This document shows, one piece after another, positions 5,156 to 6,733 of a DNA stretch of 6,733 bases. This DNA comes from an uncultured Ruminococcus sp. GTDB lineage: Bacteria > Bacillota > Clostridia > Oscillospirales > Acutalibacteraceae. The stretch spans positions 1 to 6,733 of the forward strand of contig CADCON010000173.1 in assembly GCA_902803035.1 (NCBI GenBank), read 5' to 3'. The notes under the pieces were generated by a model, which was given only the letters and a program-made list of their open reading frames with translations, had not been told where the DNA came from and did no database searches. The position numbers were made by a program, and so were the translations under genes. Within the stretch, counting starts at the first letter, position 1. Every line of letters starts with the position of its first letter.

Positions 5156-5182
5156 ACGCCCTATTAATATGGCCGGCACGGA

Positions 5183-5211
5183 TTGACTTTATTGAAAAAT
5201 TCGGTTATAAT
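5183..5211 (+). promoter_or_regulatory. Sigma-A-type promoter of the J-domain/TPR gene
   Basis: TTGACT (5183-5188) and a perfect TATAAT (5206-5211) are 17 bp apart, pointing away from the flavoprotein operon. Transcription should start near 5218, leaving a leader of about 35 nt that contains the ribosome binding site GGAGG at 5237-5241. Confidence 0.85.
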
Positions 5212-5252
5212 AATAGAATACCGAGAAAAGAAGAACGGAGGCACACGGAAAA

Positions 5253-6733
5253 ATGGAATTCTGGAGCTATCTGGGCATTGAAAAGACAAAGGATATCGAA
5301 GCGATCAACGAAGCCTATCACCAAAAGCTTCCGCTGGTCAATCCGGAGGATAAGCCGGAGGAATTCAAGGCGCTGCGGAGCGAATACGAGGAAGCGATGC
5401 GGTACGCCAGGCAGGAGGAGCAGGCGGAAAAGCCGGAGAAAGAGCTGACGCCTGTGGAGCAGTGGACAGGAAGGCTGGACGACGTCTATACCCATATCGC
5501 CGACCGCTGCGACAAGGAAAAATGGAGGGAACTGCTGAGCGACCCGCTCTTTGAAAGCCTTGATTCCCGCGTGGACGTTTTTGAAGCGATGATGGTCTAC
5601 CTGATGGATCACTGGCATCTTCCGAAGGAGATCTGGCAGCTTCTGGACGAAACCTTCGATCTCCGCGCCCGGAGAAACGAGCTGATTGAAAAGTTCCCCA
5701 AGGATTTCATCGACAACGCGGTCATTTCCGGCATGGAGGACGACGACTTCGTACCCTACGCACTCTTTATCCCGCAGAACACCGGCGACATCGACCCCTT
5801 CTTCCCGCTGTATTTCAAAGCGCGCGGCGAGATATTCGAAAACGACCTCGACAACGCGGAAGCAACGCTCGCCGACCTCGACGCGACCGGCGTCACGCAC
5901 CCCTTCGGGGAGCAGCTCCACCTGCGCTATGCGTTCATGCGCGCCGAGGGACAGGCCGCCCCTGACGAAGTGCTTGCAGGCGCGAGGGAGCTTGCGGAGA
6001 AATACCCGGACTGCACCGAACTGACCGGCTTCTATGCCGATATGCTTTCCACGCGGGGCGAAGACGAAATGGCGATTGCCATCTACGACGGCATTCTTGA
6101 GAAGGAACCGGAGAACCAGAATATGCGCTATCACAAAGCGCAGAGTCTGATGGCTCTCGGCAGATATATCGAAGCCAAACGCCTTCTGGAAAAGCTCATG
6201 GGCGCGGTTCCCAACAATGAAATGATCATAAGCCGGTTCAACGAGGCCAACAGCAAGGTCAGGGAGGAATACGCCCGCCTTCTCGAAGAGAATCCCGACG
6301 ATATACATTCCCGCATTGAATACGCGTGGTGTCTTGCCCAGGATGACGAGGACGAAAAGGCAATTGCGCTTCTCGACATTCCCGTCCCTGATGATCCCGC
6401 GCTGCGCTGCGATTACGAAAATCTTTACACAAAGGCCGCCTACGCCATCAACGACTATGAAGCCACCCTTCTCCACGCCAGCGCATGGCGGGCAGCGGTG
6501 GACAGTCTTCCCGAAGGACAGACGGAGGAGGAAATCCGCCGCAAGAACAAGCACGGCGAGATTGCGATGATGGAAAGCCTTGCGCTGATGGGACTGGGCC
6601 GTCCGGAGGAAGCCCTCGCCAAGGCAGACGAATCGATTGCCGCCGACCCGAACGAATACCGCGCCTATCATCAACGCTATCTGATATGCGTGGCGCTGTG
6701 CGATTACGACGAGGCGCTGCGAACCTGTGAAAA
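5253..6733 (+). CDS. J-domain-like, TPR-containing protein (3' end outside the window)
   Basis: An open frame of 493 complete codons runs from the ATG at 5253 off the window with no stop. GGAGG lies 11 nt upstream and a consensus promoter precedes it. Residues 1-53 look like a short J domain: WSYLGIEKTKDIEAINEAY (helices I-II), a loop, then EEFKALRSEYEEAM (helix III). The loop reads N-P-E (30-32) where DnaJ proteins have H-P-D, the residues that stimulate Hsp70. A charged linker (54-70) leads to an all-helical region. TPR-like helix pairs are visible at about 255-287 (AIAIYDGILEKEPEN), 291-321 (ALGRYIEAKRLLEKL) and 435-467 (ALMGLGRPEEALAKADESI), with another beginning at 469. No signal peptide or membrane segment is seen, so it should be cytoplasmic. 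It resembles J-domain/TPR proteins found in Clostridia. A scaffold or chaperone-adaptor role is inference. Confidence 0.85.
   Translation, partial: MEFWSYLGIEKTKDIEAINEAYHQKLPLVNPEDKPEEFKALRSEYEEAMRYARQEEQAEKPEKELTPVEQWTGRLDDVYTHIADRCDKEKWRELLSDPLFESLDSRVDVFEAMMVYLMDHWHLPKEIWQLLDETFDLRARRNELIEKFPKDFIDNAVISGMEDDDFVPYALFIPQNTGDIDPFFPLYFKARGEIFENDLDNAEATLADLDATGVTHPFGEQLHLRYAFMRAEGQAAPDEVLAGARELAEKYPDCTELTGFYADMLSTRGEDEMAIAIYDGILEKEPENQNMRYHKAQSLMALGRYIEAKRLLEKLMGAVPNNEMIISRFNEANSKVREEYARLLEENPDDIHSRIEYAWCLAQDDEDEKAIALLDIPVPDDPALRCDYENLYTKAAYAINDYEATLLHASAWRAAVDSLPEGQTEEEIRRKNKHGEIAMMESLALMGLGRPEEALAKADESIAADPNEYRAYHQRYLICVALCDYDEALRTCE

Noticed and set aside
5151..5156. A perfect TTGACA on the plus strand that could be a second -35 for the J-domain/TPR gene.
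   Set aside because: No acceptable -10 lies 16-18 bp downstream, and the better promoter at 5183-5211 is complete. The hexamer is explained by the palindrome at 5136-5155.
5205..6674. A 489-codon open frame on the minus strand opposite the J-domain/TPR gene.
   Set aside because: It is a mirror of the GC-rich plus-strand gene. The plus strand has a consensus promoter, a good ribosome binding site, a J-like domain and TPRs, while the minus-strand translation resembles no known family and runs through the plus-strand promoter region.

Overview
The window looks like chromosomal DNA from a GC-rich member of the Clostridia (Firmicutes). The case rests on strong purine-rich ribosome binding sites, near-consensus TTGACN-16/17-TATAAT promoters, and a gene set typical of anaerobic gut Clostridia: a small lipoprotein, an O-acetylserine sulfhydrylase, a class-3-like aldehyde dehydrogenase, a CTGCFSC-type flavodoxin-fold protein, a YhbS-like GNAT and a J-domain/TPR protein. 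This placement is inference from gene types; there is no rRNA or other phylogenetic marker here. I see no mobile element, tRNA, rRNA or CRISPR array.

Layout. (1) 80-802: promoter, small lipoprotein gene (+) and a strong bidirectional terminator. (2) 832-1899: a perfect 14-bp inverted repeat beside a consensus promoter, a leader hairpin, then cysK (+). (3) 1935-3540: an aldehyde dehydrogenase gene (-) that converges on cysK with a 35-bp gap. Its promoter carries a perfect 13-bp inverted repeat and its roughly 135-nt leader is dense with hairpins. (4) 3552-5140: a two-gene operon (-), a flavodoxin-fold protein with a compact four-cysteine motif followed by a GNAT acetyltransferase overlapping it by 4 bp. 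Its promoter overlaps a small palindrome and it ends in a good intrinsic terminator. (5) 5183-6733: a divergent promoter and the start of a long J-domain-like/TPR gene (+) that runs off the window. Its reading frame has no stop inside the window; the long antisense frame opposite it is a shadow.

The genes form separate transcription units and do not make up one pathway. CysK makes cysteine. The dehydrogenase probably oxidises an unknown aldehyde. The flavoprotein/GNAT pair looks like a small redox or stress-response operon. The J/TPR protein is probably a scaffold or chaperone-adaptor.

The most interesting material is non-coding. Inverted repeats sit at three of the five promoters, and the aldehyde dehydrogenase leader has competing hairpins and a plus-strand terminator-like element. 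I found no convincing new multi-gene system.
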